Positions 30,225-43,110 of a stretch of 64,000 nt of DNA are shown piece after piece. The number at the start of each line of letters is the position of its first letter. The first letter of the stretch is position 1. The DNA is from Arenicola marina (Eukaryota; Annelida; Polychaeta; Arenicolidae): NCBI GenBank assembly GCA_964019135.1, contig OZ025256.1, forward strand, positions 40,024,035 through 40,088,034. The letters run 5' to 3'. Both the position numbers and the translations under genes were made by a program. Under the pieces are notes generated by a model. That model made no database searches. It had not been told where the DNA came from and saw only the letters and a list, made by a program, of their open reading frames with translations.

Positions 30225-32625
30225 TCTACATAACGAGGACTAAACAAAACTAAAAACTACACCAAGTGGTTTTACATAACGAGGACTAAACATAACTAAA
30301 AACTATGCTAAATGGTTTTACATACCTAGAACTAAATACAACTAAAAACTACGCCAAACAGTTCTACATAACGAGGACTAAACAAAACTAAACAAATTGG
30401 CCAAATAGTTCTACATAACGAGGACTAAACAAAACTAAAAACTACACCAAGTGGTTTTACATAACGAGGATTAAACATAACTAAAAACTCTGCTAAATGG
30501 TTTTACATACCTAGAACTAAACACAACAAAAACAACGCCAAACAGTTCCTCATAACGAGGACTAAACAAAACTAAACAAATTGGCCAAATAGTTCTACAT
30601 AACGAGGACTAAACAAAACTAAAAACTACACCAAGTGGTTTTACATAACGAGGACTAAACATAGCTAAAAACTATGCTAAATGGTTTTACATACCTATAA
30701 CTAAACACAACTAAAAATTACGCCAAACAGTTCTACATAACGAGGACTAAACAAAACTAAACAAATTGGCCAAATAGTTCTACGTAACGAGGACTAAACA
30801 TAACTAAAAACTACGCCAAATGGGGTTACATAATGAAGACTAAACATAACTAAAAACTATGCTAAATGGTTTTACGTACCTAGAACTAAACACAACTACA
30901 AACTACGCCAAACAGTTCTACCAAACGAGGATTAAACATAACTCAAAACTATGCTAAATGGTTTTACGTACCTAGAACTAAGCACAACTAAAAACTACGC
31001 CAAATAGTTCTATATAACGAGGGCTAAACGTAACTAAAACTACATGGGATCTTTACATAACGATAACTAAACAGGACTAAAAACTACGCGAAAAGGTTTC
31101 ACATAGCGATTTCTAGACAAGATTGAAAACTACGCCTAATGGTTTAACATAATGAGGACTACACAGAACTAAAAACTATGCTGAATGGTTATTCTTACCT
31201 AAAACTAAACACAACTAAAAACTATGCTAAATGTTTTTACATACCTAGAACTAAACGCAACTAAACACTACCCCAAATGGTTTGACATAGCGAGGACTAA
31301 ACAAAACAAAAAAATGGCCAAATAATTCTACATAACGATGATTAACATGACTAAAACCTACGCCAAATGGGATTACATAACGAGAACTAAGCAGGAGTAA
31401 AAACTACGCGAGAAGCTTTCACATGACGATTACTAAACAAAACTAAAAAAATACGCCAAATAGTTCTACATGACAAGGACTGAACAGAAATAAAAACTAC
31501 GCCAAATTGGGTTACATAACGAATACTAAACACAACTAAAAACTACGCTAAATAGTTCTACATAACGAGGACTAAACATAACTAAAAACTACACAAAATG
31601 AGGATACATAACGAGAACTAAGCAGGAGTAAAACTACACGAAAAGGCTTCACAAAACGCTTACTAAACGAAATTTTAAAAAATACACCAAATAGTTCTAC
31701 ATGACGAGGACTAAACGAAACTAAACAATTGCCCAAATAGTTCTACATAACGAGGACTAAACAGAACTAAAAACTACGCCAAATGGAGTTACATAACGAG
31801 GACTAAACATAACTAAAACATATGCTAAATGGTTTTACGTACCTAAATCTGAACACAACTAAAAACTACGCCAAACAGTTCTACATACCGAAGACTAGTC
31901 AGAACTATAAACTGCACCAAATGGCGTTACATAACGATAACTAAACAGGACTAAAAACTACGCGAAAGGGTTTTACATAACGATTACTAAGCAAAAATAA
32001 AAAAATACGCCAAATAGTTCTACAAAACGAGGACTAAACAGAACTAAAAACTCCGCTAAATCGGGTTACATAACGAAGACTAAACATAACTAAAAGCTAT
32101 GCTAAATGGTTTTACGTACATAGATCGAACTAAACAAAACTAAAAACTACGCTAAATAGTTTTACATAACGAGGACTACACAGAACTAAACACTACACCA
32201 AATGGGGTTACATAATGAGAAATAAACATGACTAAAAAATACGCGAAAAAGTTTCCCATAGCGATTACTAAAACAAAACTGAAAACTACGCCAAATAGTT
32301 CTACATAGCGAGGACTAAACATAACTAAAAACTACGCCAAATGGTTTTACATAATGAGAACTAAACAGAACTAAAATCTACGCCAAATGGGGTTACATAA
32401 CGAAGACTAAACATAACTAAAAATATGCTAAATGGTTTTACGTACCTAGAGCTAAACAGACTAAAAACTACGCCAAATGGGGTTATATAACGAAGACTAA
32501 ACATAACTAAAAACTATGCTAAACAGAACTAAACACTGTGCTAAATGGTTTTAACATAACGGAAACTAACCAGAAATAAAAATTACGCCAAGTGGTTTTA
32601 CATAACGTTAACCTTAGAAATATTA
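30225..32625. repeat. 2.4-kb minisatellite, about 46-bp unit
   Basis: About 50 degenerate copies of a unit containing TTTTACATAACGAGGACTAA and ACTAAAAACTACGCC. Left copies show a higher-order pattern alternating AGTTCTACATAACG and GGTTTTACATACC forms. Confidence 0.97.
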
Positions 32626-34060
32626 TTTCAACCATCATACCAATAGCAGCATGGTAACCAGGAGGGAAGAGATTTTTTAAACATTTGAGGCGTATATACC
32701 ATATGATGTCGTGAGTGGTATTTAAAGATATGGGATCCTACATAGATGGTGTGCTTAGACTGTCACTATGTTGCCTTGCAGACTATAACAATGCGAAAGT
32801 ATCGATTATTTTCTAAGGGGAAATCTACATTCGCAGAATAATTCAGTTTAGCGACTGACTTTCAGCAAGCTTTGTAGCTGGTTCTTAGAATAACAGCTAT
32901 TCATCTAAGGTATATTAAATATTGCAGCTATTATGTTATTCAGACCATCTAAATTTTTGTCATGCTATTTATTGACATTTTATTAAAATAAATCTGAAAT
33001 GTTATTGCATTCTTAAAATGTATGCCACAAGTGAAAATTCCTCCTAAAGAATCTAGCAACATACACGTAACACGGTTTTAAGATATCCGCTGTTAAGAGT
33101 AATATGTTACTATGTTTTACCATGTGCCTATAACCTACAACACAAATTAAGTGACTACGGTAGATCGTTCAGATTATTCGTCATATAGTATCTGTCCGCA
33201 TCTGCATGCGGCGGAGCAGATGCAGACCCAAAGAAGCCAAGAAAGGTATCAACGAGATCATAATTTTAAGGCAATGTAATTAAATTAATGTGGCTTGCGT
33301 CTATATTAATGTATGCATATTAATAGACAAGAGACTAGTAAGTTTTTATTAATTAGGTAATCAGTCCGACATATTTTTTCTACATATTTCAATAAGATTT
33401 ATTCGTCTGCATGAGTTAGTATCAAAATTCCGAACGATTATTTAATACGTATTTTAAAATCACATTTCAATCACTGGAATTCATTCAAAACTATACATGT
33501 ACGTACAATTTATATTGAATTGTGATGTAACTATTACGTCAAACAAGTTATTGTTTACAGCATTGCATATTTCCCCTGGGGACTTTTAATACAGTTTGAA
33601 GGAAAATTATGTATTTAGGTCCTTCATTTATAACAATACATGTATTGTATGCAATAAATAACAGGACATGTTTTAAGCCACTTTTCTGGCCAAACTGGAG
33701 CATCTCATATGTGGAAGTGTGGCTTTCTTGTGTACTACGTCATCAAAATTAGGATGTTGCGGCTACGTCTTTCCCTTTTAAACATAACGTATATATTTCG
33801 TACCGTCAAATGTTTCACGTTTCTCGAGTTGAAAAATAATACTGTAGGTGGAAAATTGCTGTATGCACTGCTTTAAGTCGCAATTGACAGCAACCACACA
33901 TATTCGCCCGACCTCCCACCGTCCCCCCACCCACCATGTACGCGCACCACCACCGCCACCACTCCTAAACTTGCAAGTCAGTCAACAAACACAAAATGAC
34001 TTCGTATATTAGTAACGGTGCAGTTACCTGCATTTTAAATGCACCACATTAGCAAATACC
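32626..34060. other. AT-rich unique sequence with one interspersed repeat
   Basis: No exon recognised. A segment at about 33660-33845 (CCACTTTTCTGGCCAAACTG, later GTACTACGTCATCAA) is homologous to 48075-48310 and marks an interspersed repeat family. Confidence 0.65.
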
Positions 34061-34252
34061 TGAAATTAGAAGTGGTCCGCCTGCAGGTGAGGCACTTTCG
34101 GCGTTGCTCTATCATCACCATCATTCCGACTTGACAAACTGTCCGATGGGAGTCCGTAAAGCAATCCGTGAATCCCAACGCAAAAGGAAGCACCAAACCT
34201 CCTCTCTCGGCGGCTAGATGTCACCACCAGAACCTGTCGCTGGCGGCCAGAC

Positions 34253-34340
34253 GACTTCCGGCGAAGAAATGCGCACCCAAGCGGCGGACTGACCATTTAT
34301 ACCGCGACATCACGTGACCCAGCATCCAGCCAATCAGGTT
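34253..34340 (-). promoter_or_regulatory. Candidate minus-strand core promoter (CCAAT, E-box, TATA, ETS)
   Basis: On the minus strand, in order: ATTGG (CCAAT box, 34330-34334), CACGTG E-box (34311-34316), TATAAATGG (34293-34301) and a CCGGAAGT ETS site (34253-34260). Spacing predicts a start near 34268. Downstream there are donor-like CAG|GTATTT (about 34060) and CAG|GTAACT (about 34028) sites that could close a short, mostly non-coding first exon. The direction is toward the polycystin gene 6 kb away, but no join to exon v1 is demonstrated. A chance assembly of motifs remains possible. Confidence 0.4.
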
Positions 34341-35400
34341 GAAGCTGACTCGTTGCCACTGCGCCGTCCAGGGGACGATAGAGCGTTAAGCCTCCGTCTC
34401 TGCCTGGGTAGTTCTTCATTATTTAGAGGTGATGGAGTAGTGTACAGACGGCAAGGGGAGTCTGCCTGTCTGTCTGTTGTCATCCACAAGCCTGTCGTGC
34501 AGAGACGCGTAGAGATCATGTATTATTACAGGAGAGCCGATGTCGGAATCCGCGCGGCCTTTTCAGCCAAGTCAAGACATGTCGACTGTCCAAACCGTTA
34601 CAAAGGGACGACCGGGCCACCGCGAAGAGTCCATCAATGATGTAGTATTTGTCACAGGCATTCAATACTGGTGCCCCAAAGCCCCTTTAGGGGGCCACTC
34701 TGGATGTATCCTGTCATATCATCATCGGACGTAGGTTGTAGCGTCACAACGACTACCATTACAGATGACCTCTGGGGTCTACAAATCATGCATTCACCTA
34801 TTGCGCCTAAACTTGCATTAAGGAGGCCCCGTGCATCAAGGTCTGGAAAAATATACCCCAAATGTAATGTCATATTGTATAGCTGAATGTGATTATACAA
34901 TTATTTGCCAGTAGGTAATGAAGCAAACAATTTAAACGGAAATGTGGATCTTCCTAAGCATTGTTTTTGTGGGAAAAGGTACCCCTAATCGGGATAAATA
35001 TGCCGACAAGTCCGCACCCACGCCTGAAAAACATACTTTTTTCCCGCTTTTATGGTTTTGTTGTTTTACGATGATAAAGACACTTTCAGCAGGAGTGGCC
35101 CCCCCGGAATTAAAGCTCATATGTAGACTGGAAAGTTCATTGCACGATATCATATATGGCTCATTTCTGTAAACCGCCCGCTCACAATAGGGCGGGCGGG
35201 GGGAGACCCGTCATACGCTGGGGTGCCGTTACAGTGTCATATTTTTGTTCAAGGGAAGCTGAAAGGTGCATAACGAGTAAGTTAATGTCCGAGGAACACG
35301 ACACTACCAGATGATAATGGAGCCCGAGGACCCATTGCTATCCGGTAATGTCGTTTTTGAGAACGTTAAATTATGTAAAATCCACGTCATCATGACTCAC
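34340..35400. other. Unique sequence, no gene recognised
   Basis: Short open frames on both strands lack splice context or family motifs. A GC-rich palindrome-like GGGCGGGCGG lies near 35195. Confidence 0.5.
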
Positions 35401-35402
35401 AC

Positions 35403-37117
35403 TACGGAAGCTCTCAGGGGACATGGGTTGATAATATTTCTTCAACCATACTCTACTTAATATCTCGAGATCTCGACTTATTAAGTAGAGACCTCGACTT
35501 ATTAAGTAGAGACCTCGATTTATTATCTCGAGATCTCTACTTAATAACTCGAGATCTCGACTTATTATCTCGAGATCTCGACTTATTATCTCAAGATCTC
35601 GACTTATTAAGTAGAGACCTCGACTTATTATCTCGAGATTTCGACCTATTATCTCGAGATCTCGAGTTATTTAGTTGAAACTTCGACTTATTAAGTAGAT
35701 ATGTCGAGTTATTATCTCGAAATCTTGACTCATTATCTCGAGATCTCGAATTATTAAGTAGAGACCTAGACTTATTATCTCGAGATGTCCAGTTATTATC
35801 TCGAGATCTCAAGTTATTAGGTAGAGAACTCGAGTCATTATGCCGAGATCTCGACTTATTAGGTAGTGACTTAGTGAGGTCACCTCAATAGTTACACCCA
35901 CCCGTCATAACACCCGTCATATCACCCGTTATAACACCCGTCATAACACTCGTCTTAACACGCGTCATAACACCCGTCTTAACACCCGTCATAACACCCG
36001 AGTTAACACCCGTCATAACACCCGACATAACACCCGTCCTAACACCCGACATAGCACTCGTCATAACACCCGTCATAACACCCGTCATAACACCCGTCAT
36101 AACACTCGTCTTAACACGCGTCATAACACTCGTCATAACACTTGTCATAACACCGTCATAACACCCGACATAACACCCGTCCTAACACCCGACATAGCAC
36201 CCGTCATAACACCCGTCATAACACCCGTCATAACACTCGTCATAACACTCGTCATAACACCCGACATAACACCCGTCATAACACCCGTCATAACACTCGT
36301 CATAGCACCCGACATAACACCCGTCCTAACACCCGACATAGCACCCGACATAACACCCGTCCTAACACCCGACATAGCACCCGTCATAACACCCGTCATA
36401 ACACCCGTCATAGCACCCGACATAACACCCGTCATAACACCCGTCATAACACTCGTCATAACACTCGTCATAACACCCGTTATAACACCCGACATAACAC
36501 CCGTCATAACACCCGTCATAACACTCGTCATAACACTCGTCATAACACCCGTTATAACACGCGACATAACACCCGACATAACACCCGTCATAACACCCGT
36601 CATAACACTCGTCATAACACTCGTCATAACACCCGTTATAACACCCGACATAGCACCCGTCATAACACCCGTCATAACACCCGTCATAGCAATCATCACA
36701 ACACCCGACATAACACCCGTCATAACACCCGTCATAACACCCGTCATAGCAATCATCACAACACCCGTCATAACACCCGTCATAACACCCGTCATAGCAA
36801 TCATCACAACACCCGACATAGCACCCGTCATAACACCCGTCATAACACCCGTCATAGCAATCATCACAACACCCGTCATGACACCCGTCATGACACCTGG
36901 AATAAAAACATAACGAGTCGAGGTCTCTACTTAATAAGTCGAGAGCTCGAGATAATAAGTCGAGATCTCGAGATAATAAGTCGAAATCTCTACTTAATAA
37001 GTCGAGGTCTCTACTTAATAAGTTAAGGTCTCTACTTAATAAGTCGAGATCTCGAGATATTAAGTAGAGTATGGTTGAAGAAATATTGTCGACCCATGTC
37101 CCCTGAGAGCTTCCGTA
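35403..37117. mobile_element. Foldback-like element with 92-bp near-perfect inverted ends and tandem-repeat interior
   Basis: The left end TACGGAAGCTCTCAGGGGAC is matched in reverse at the right end (37117) across about 92 bp with about two differences. Both arms continue into arrays of CTCGACTTATTATCTCGAG-type units (35450-35880 and 36900-37060), and the centre (35890-36890) is an ACACCCGTCATA array. There is no coding frame and no clear target duplication. The design resembles foldback (FB/Galileo-type) DNA elements; family assignment is inference. Confidence 0.8.
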
Positions 37118-38130
37118 CATCCGTACACACACACACACTACATAACAGAAAAATAATGTCGCGAAAGAACAATAGTGACGTCATCAGTGAATTTTACTGG
37201 GGGAGTGACGGTATTGCGTGTATTGTGGTCGATGCCCGTCTATAGCCATACCACCACTTGGGTAAACACAGCTCGCATAGTCCATTCCATTTACTGATTG
37301 GAAAAAGCTGTAGTGGCAAATATGTACAATATTCATAAGTTGACGTCAGTGACAATACGCGGCATATAATAAGGCAGGAGGCAGATATTTGGAGCATGCG
37401 CACTCATACTTTCCGCTTGTGTGCGGATCAAATGAAGCAAAAACGCGAAATCCAGGGTCCGCGCGAATGTTGCACTTGGTGAACTGCACAAATCATGAAG
37501 ATCGTCAAATATTACCATAATATTAATCAAGGGATACGTGTTGTGTTCATTATTTTATTCTACTTTTTTTAATATTATTTACATTTTTTTAAGGTCGAAA
37601 TACTACTTTATGTATATTAAACGTATCGTTGGGCCTGGAGGCCATGTTGGAAATCCTCGTGACCCTCCTCTGGGTGTAAAATGTACCACGTGACCGCCCT
37701 ATCGGACCACAATCTCCGGGTTCAGTTATGCACTCCGCGGAGTCTGACTACTCCGCTCGCATACCCGAACTCACCCAATGATTCCCCGCACTCCTGGGTG
37801 GTGCGGGAGGTGGGGAGGGCGGGGGGGGGGGGCGAGTGAGAAAGAGGAAACGTATATATCCTAAATTACATAATTATTAACTTTTAGGCGTTTGTTTTAT
37901 TGAGCGTAAAATGACAGTTGCATACGAGGCAGAAAAGAGCACGTGAATAATTTAACAGTAAAGCAAATCGGTTACTTTTCTTCTTTTGACTCCACTACGA
38001 GACTGCCCCAGCTTATAGACAGTTTATTGCTGGCTTTGGCAAAGACCTACAATACCCGCAGTTAAAAACTCCTGCTTCTTTGCTCTATGGTCATGCGCTT
38101 TATCTATTATACTTGGTAGGGTTAAGTAGG
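37118..38130. other. Unique sequence between repeats
   Basis: A CA microsatellite at 37122-37138, then unique sequence, and a G-run at 37820. No exon recognised. Confidence 0.5.
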
Positions 38131-40815
38131 TGCCCCACACATACCCCGGGATACCAGACCGCTGCCCCAGCCACTCCCCGGGACACCAGACCGCTGCCCC
38201 AGCCACTCCCCGGGACACCAGACCGCTGTCCCAGCCACTCCCCGTACACCAGACCGCTGCCCCAGCCACTCCCCGGGATACCAGACCGCTGCCACAACCA
38301 CTCCCCGGGACACCAGACCACTGCCCCAGCCACTCCCCGGGACACCAGACCGCTGCCCCAGCCACTCCCCGGGACACCAGACCACTGCCCCAGCCACTCC
38401 CCGGGACACCAGACCGCTGCCCCAGCCACTTCCCGGGACACCAGACCACTGCCACAGGCACTTCCCGGGACACCAGACCGCTGCCCCAGCCACTCCCCGT
38501 AACACCAGACCACTGCCCCAGCCACTCCCCGGGACACCAGGCCACTGCCACAGGCACTTCCCGGGACACCAGACCGCTGCCCCAGCCACTCCCCGTAACA
38601 CCAGACCACGGCCCCAGCCACTCACCGAGACACCAGACCGCTGTCCCAGCCACTCCCCGGGACACCAGACCAGTGCCCCAGCCACTCACCGAGACACCAG
38701 ACCACTGCCACAGGCACTTCCCGGGACACCAGACCGCTGCCCCAGCCACTCCCCGGGACACCAGACCACTGCCCCAGCCACTCCCCGGGACACCAGGCCA
38801 CTGCCACAGGCACTTCCCGGGACACCAGACCGCTGCCCCAGCCACTCCCCGTAACACCAGACCACTGCCACAGGCACTTCCCGGGACACCAGACCGCTGC
38901 CCCAGCCACTCCCCGGGACACCAGACCACTGCCCCAGCCACTCCCCGGGACACCAGGCCACTGCCACAGGCACTTCCCGGGACACCAGACCGCTGCCCCA
39001 GCCACTCCCCGTAACACCAGACCACTGCCACAGCCACTCCCCGGGACACCAGGCCACTGCCCCAGCCACTCCCCGGGACACCAGACCACTGCCACAGCCA
39101 CTCCCCGGGACACCAGGCCACTGCCCCAGCCACTCCCCGGGACACCAGACCACTGCCACAGCCACTCCCCGGGACACCAGACCACTGCCACAGGCACTCC
39201 CCGGGACACCAGGCCACTGCCACAGGCACTCCCCGGGACACCAGGCCACTGCCCCAGCCACTCCCCGGGACACCAGACCACTGCCACAGCCACTCCCCGG
39301 GACACCAGACCACTGCCACAGGCACTCCCCGGGACACCAGACCACTGCCACAGCCACTCCCCGGGACACCAGACCACTGCCACAGCCACTCCCCGGGACA
39401 CCAGACCGCTGCCCCAGCCACTACCCGGGACGCCAGACCGCTGCCCCAGCCACTACCCGGGACACCAGACCACTGCCACAGGCACTTTCCGGGACACCAG
39501 ACCACTGCCACAGCCACTCCCCGGGACACCAGACCACTGCCACAGCCACTCCCCGGGACACCAGACCACTGCCCCAGCCACTCCCCACTCCCCGGGACAC
39601 CAGACCGCTGCCCCAGCCACTCCCCGGGACACCAGACCGCTGCCCCAGCCACTCCCCGGGACACCAGACCGCTGTCCCAAACACTTTCCGGGTCACCAGA
39701 CCACTGCCCCAGCCACTCCCTGGGACACCAGACCGCTGTCCCAAACACTTTCCGGGTCACCAGACCGCTGCCCCAGCCACTCCCCGGGACACCAGACCGC
39801 TGCCCCAGCCACTCCCCGGGACACCAGACCGCTGCCCCAGCCACTCCCCGGGACACCAGACCGCTGTCCCAGCCACTCCCCGGGACACCAGACCGCTGCC
39901 CCAAACACTCACCGGGACACCAGCCCACTGCCACAGCCACTCCCTGGGACACCAGACCGCTGTCCCAAACACTTTCCGGGTCACCAGACCGCTGCCCCAG
40001 CCACTCCCCGGGACACCAGACCGCTGCCCCAGCCACTCCCCGGGACACCAGACCGCTGTCCCAGCCACTCCCCGGGACACCAGACCGCTGCCCCAAACAC
40101 TCACCGGGACACCAGCCCACTGCCACAGCCACTCCCCGGGACACCAGACCACTGCCCCAGCCACTCCCTGGGACACCAGACCGCTGTCCCAAACACTTTC
40201 CGGGACACCAGACCGCTGTCCCAGCCACTCCCCGGGACACCAGACCGCTGCCCCAGCCACTCTCCGGGACGCCGGACCGCTGCCCCAGCCACTCCCCGGG
40301 ACACCAGACCGCTGCCTCAGCCACTCCCCGGGACACCAGACCGCTGCCCCAGCCACTCCCCACTCCCCGGGACACCAGACCGCTGCCCCAGCCACTCCCC
40401 GGGACACCAGACCGCTGCCCCAAACACTTTCCGGGACACCAGACCGCTGCCCCAAACACTTTCCGGGACACCAGACCGCTGCCCCAGCCACTCCCCGGGA
40501 CACCAGACCGCTGTCCCAGCCACTACCCGGGACACCAGACCGCTGTCCCAGCCACTCCCCACTCCCCGGGACACCAGACCGCTGCCCCAGCCACTCCCCG
40601 GGACACCAGACCGCTGTCCCAGCCACTCCCCGGGACACCAGACCGCTGTCCCAGCCACTCCCCGGGACACCAGACCGCTGCCCCAGCCACTACCCGGGAC
40701 GCCAGACCGCTGCCCCAACCACTTTCCGGGACACCAGACCGCTGCCCCAGCCACTACCCGGGACGCCAGACCGCTGCCCCAGCCACTCGCCGGGGCACCA
40801 GACCGGTGCCCAACC
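38130..40815. repeat. 2.7-kb minisatellite, 32-bp unit, about 83 copies
   Basis: Unit CCGGGACACCAGACCGCTGC followed by CCCAGCCACTCC, very homogeneous. Because 32 is not a multiple of three and the unit lacks minus-strand stops in any phase, it creates an 815-codon open frame (38024-40471) whose protein repeats every 32 residues. This is not a gene by any other sign. Confidence 0.97.
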
Positions 40816-41079
40816 ACTCCAAGTTCTTTGGCCGCAAGCTTTAACAGCGAGCGTCGCTGACTGAGCACTCATCAGATATTCATGCGCGGAAAGTCCCGCG
40901 AAGCGGCCCGACTCATTGTGATCTCCGAGGCAATGTTTTCTACTCTTCATCCTGGGAGGTAATAATTTAGAGGAGCCATGTTTACGGGGTCGAGATGTGG
41001 GTGGGTGACTGGCATTGTGGGAGAGATGGGTGGGATTGCTGGAGGGTGATGGATGGGATGGGGGTGACGTTGGATGGAT

Positions 41080-42440
41080 CGCTTGGATAATTTTATTGCG
41101 TACAAATTTTCCACCTGCCACAGCGGGAGGTGGGGGGGGAGGGGTGGGGGGGTCCACCACATGATCCCACCCCCCCAACACCCTGATGTAGGGCTAAGCC
41201 CGTCCGGACACATTCGACTGACAGCGCCATACATACATTATATGTGTCGTCTGCCTTCACAACTGATGGAAAGCCATGCCACAAGCTCTGAACTTCTGGC
41301 GCCTTCATGCTTTTTACTGTTCCTGTCTAGATAATGTATCACCATTGGACAATAGACGTTGTCCCGCCATGCTAATTTCTCGCGCCGAGTTTATCGCTTG
41401 CGGTTACAGAAACTTTATTGAGTATAACTTTTCCACCGACCACAGCGGAGGATAGGGACTTCGTGGGGGGGGCAAGTATAACAGGGGTTGGGGGGTCCGG
41501 GGGGTCCACCACATCAGGGGGGGGGACTCCGGAGGTCCACCACATCAGGGTATGGGGACTCCCGGGGGGGGTGGTCCACCACATCAGGGGTGGGGGGTGC
41601 GGGGGGTCCACTACATCAGAGCGTGGGGACTCCGTGGGGGGGGGTCTACCACATCAGGGGTGGGGACTCCGGGGGGGTCCACCACATCAGATTGTGGGCA
41701 CTCCGGAGGGGGGGGGGTCCACTACATCAGCGGGTGGGGACTCAGGGGTGGGGTCCACCACATCAGGGGTGGGGACTCCGGGAGGGGTCCACCACATCAG
41801 AGGGTGGGGGGTGCGGGTGATCCACCACATCAGAGGGTGGGCACTCCGGGGGGGGCTCCACTACATCAGGGGGTGGGGACCCAGGGGTGGGGTCTACCAC
41901 ATCAGGGGGTGGGGACTCCGGGGGGTCCACCACATCAGGGGGTGGGCACTCCGGGGGGGGGGGGTCCACTACATCAGGGGGTGGGGACTCAGGGGGGGGG
42001 GGTCCACTACATCAGGGGGTGTGGACTTCGGGGGGTCCAGCACATCAGGGGGTGGGGGGTGCGGGGGGTCCACCACATCAGGGGGTGGGGACTCCGGGTG
42101 GGGGGAGTCCACCACATCAGCGGGTGGGCACTTAAGGGGGGGGGGGGTCCACCACATCAGGGGGTGGGGACTCCGGGGGGGGGTCCACTACATCACATGA
42201 TGTGATGGAGAACCCCCCCCCCCCCGCGCTCCACACCCTGGGGCTCTTCAAGTCCGGACACATTCGACTTACCTGCCATCACAAGCGGTGGAAAGCCATG
42301 CCACAAGCTCTGAACTTAAATCGCGTCCATGCTTTTTACTGTTCGTGAATAGATAATGTATCACCATTGGACGTCGTTCCGCCATGCTAATCTCTCGCGC
42401 CGAGTTTTTCGCTTGCCGCAATGGCTTCATGGTAACGAAA
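41080..42440. repeat. Duplicated segment flanking a GGGGACTCC-type G-rich array
   Basis: About 190 bp at 41200-41410 recurs at 42250-42440 (GGAAAGCCATGCCACAAGCT, ATAATGTATCACCATTGGAC). Another block, TTTATTGCGTACAAATTTTC (41095), recurs diverged at 41410. Between them, 41450-42195 is an array of about 38 bp (CCACCACATCAGGGGGTGGG). Confidence 0.9.
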
Positions 42441-42944
42441 GATGTGGACCAAGTGGTTCTGTGCGCCATGTTTATTGCTGGTAATGCATTATTTCTCTAT
42501 GTGCAGACGCCCGCTCGTTTTTTATCGGCAAACCCGCTCTATAATGAAATTTTACGAAACATTGGTGGACCCGGTCGCAATTTTGTTCAGAGCCCCCCCA
42601 CCCTCCCCCCTCATCCCCAGCCAGGATCCTCCCACCCCCTCCCCGCCTTGTTCCGCCCCTGCAACCCCATACTTCACAATATACTGAATATGTGTTGTAA
42701 CATATATATATTTCGTAACAAAAAATTCTTTCGGGCAAGTGTAATATTCGCGTAATTCGATCGTAACGTAGCAGGGAAATAACACTGAGCGATATTACGG
42801 GAATGTTCATCCGTCACATTCTGCGAATATTACGGGATTGTTCGAATGATTGATCAAATAATTGATCAAATAAAAAACTGAACGTACCAAATTACTACCA
42901 AGTCACTTTAACTCAACGGAGAATATGGACGAACAGCAGAAACT

Positions 42945-43110
42945 TTAGCCGCTTTAGTCACATTGAGCGTAAACTGTTAAAGGACTTGTCGCTTTAGTCA
43001 CATTGAGCGTAAACTGTTAAAGGACTTGTCGCTTTAGTCACATTGAGCGTAAACTGTTAAAGGACTTGTCGCTTTAGTCACATTGAGCGTAAACTGTTAA
43101 AGGACTTGTC
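42945..43110. repeat. 40-bp array, four copies (GCTTTAGTCACATTGAGCGT)
   Basis: Four almost perfect copies, hence recent; no relation to an exon. Confidence 0.95.

Noticed and set aside
34066-34296. 76-codon minus-strand frame as a protein-coding first exon
   Set aside because: It starts at the predicted TATA box itself, so most of it cannot be translated from a transcript starting near 34268; a non-coding first exon is more likely.
36145-37138. Met/Thr/Gly/Val and Cys/Tyr/Asp repeat proteins
   Set aside because: Frames of the 12-bp core array of the foldback element.
38024-40471. 815-codon minus-strand open frame
   Set aside because: Lies wholly in a 32-bp minisatellite, with period 32 residues, no splice or start context and equal openness in other frames.
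41418-42205. Gly/His/Thr-rich plus-strand frames
   Set aside because: Frames of the 38-bp G-rich array only.
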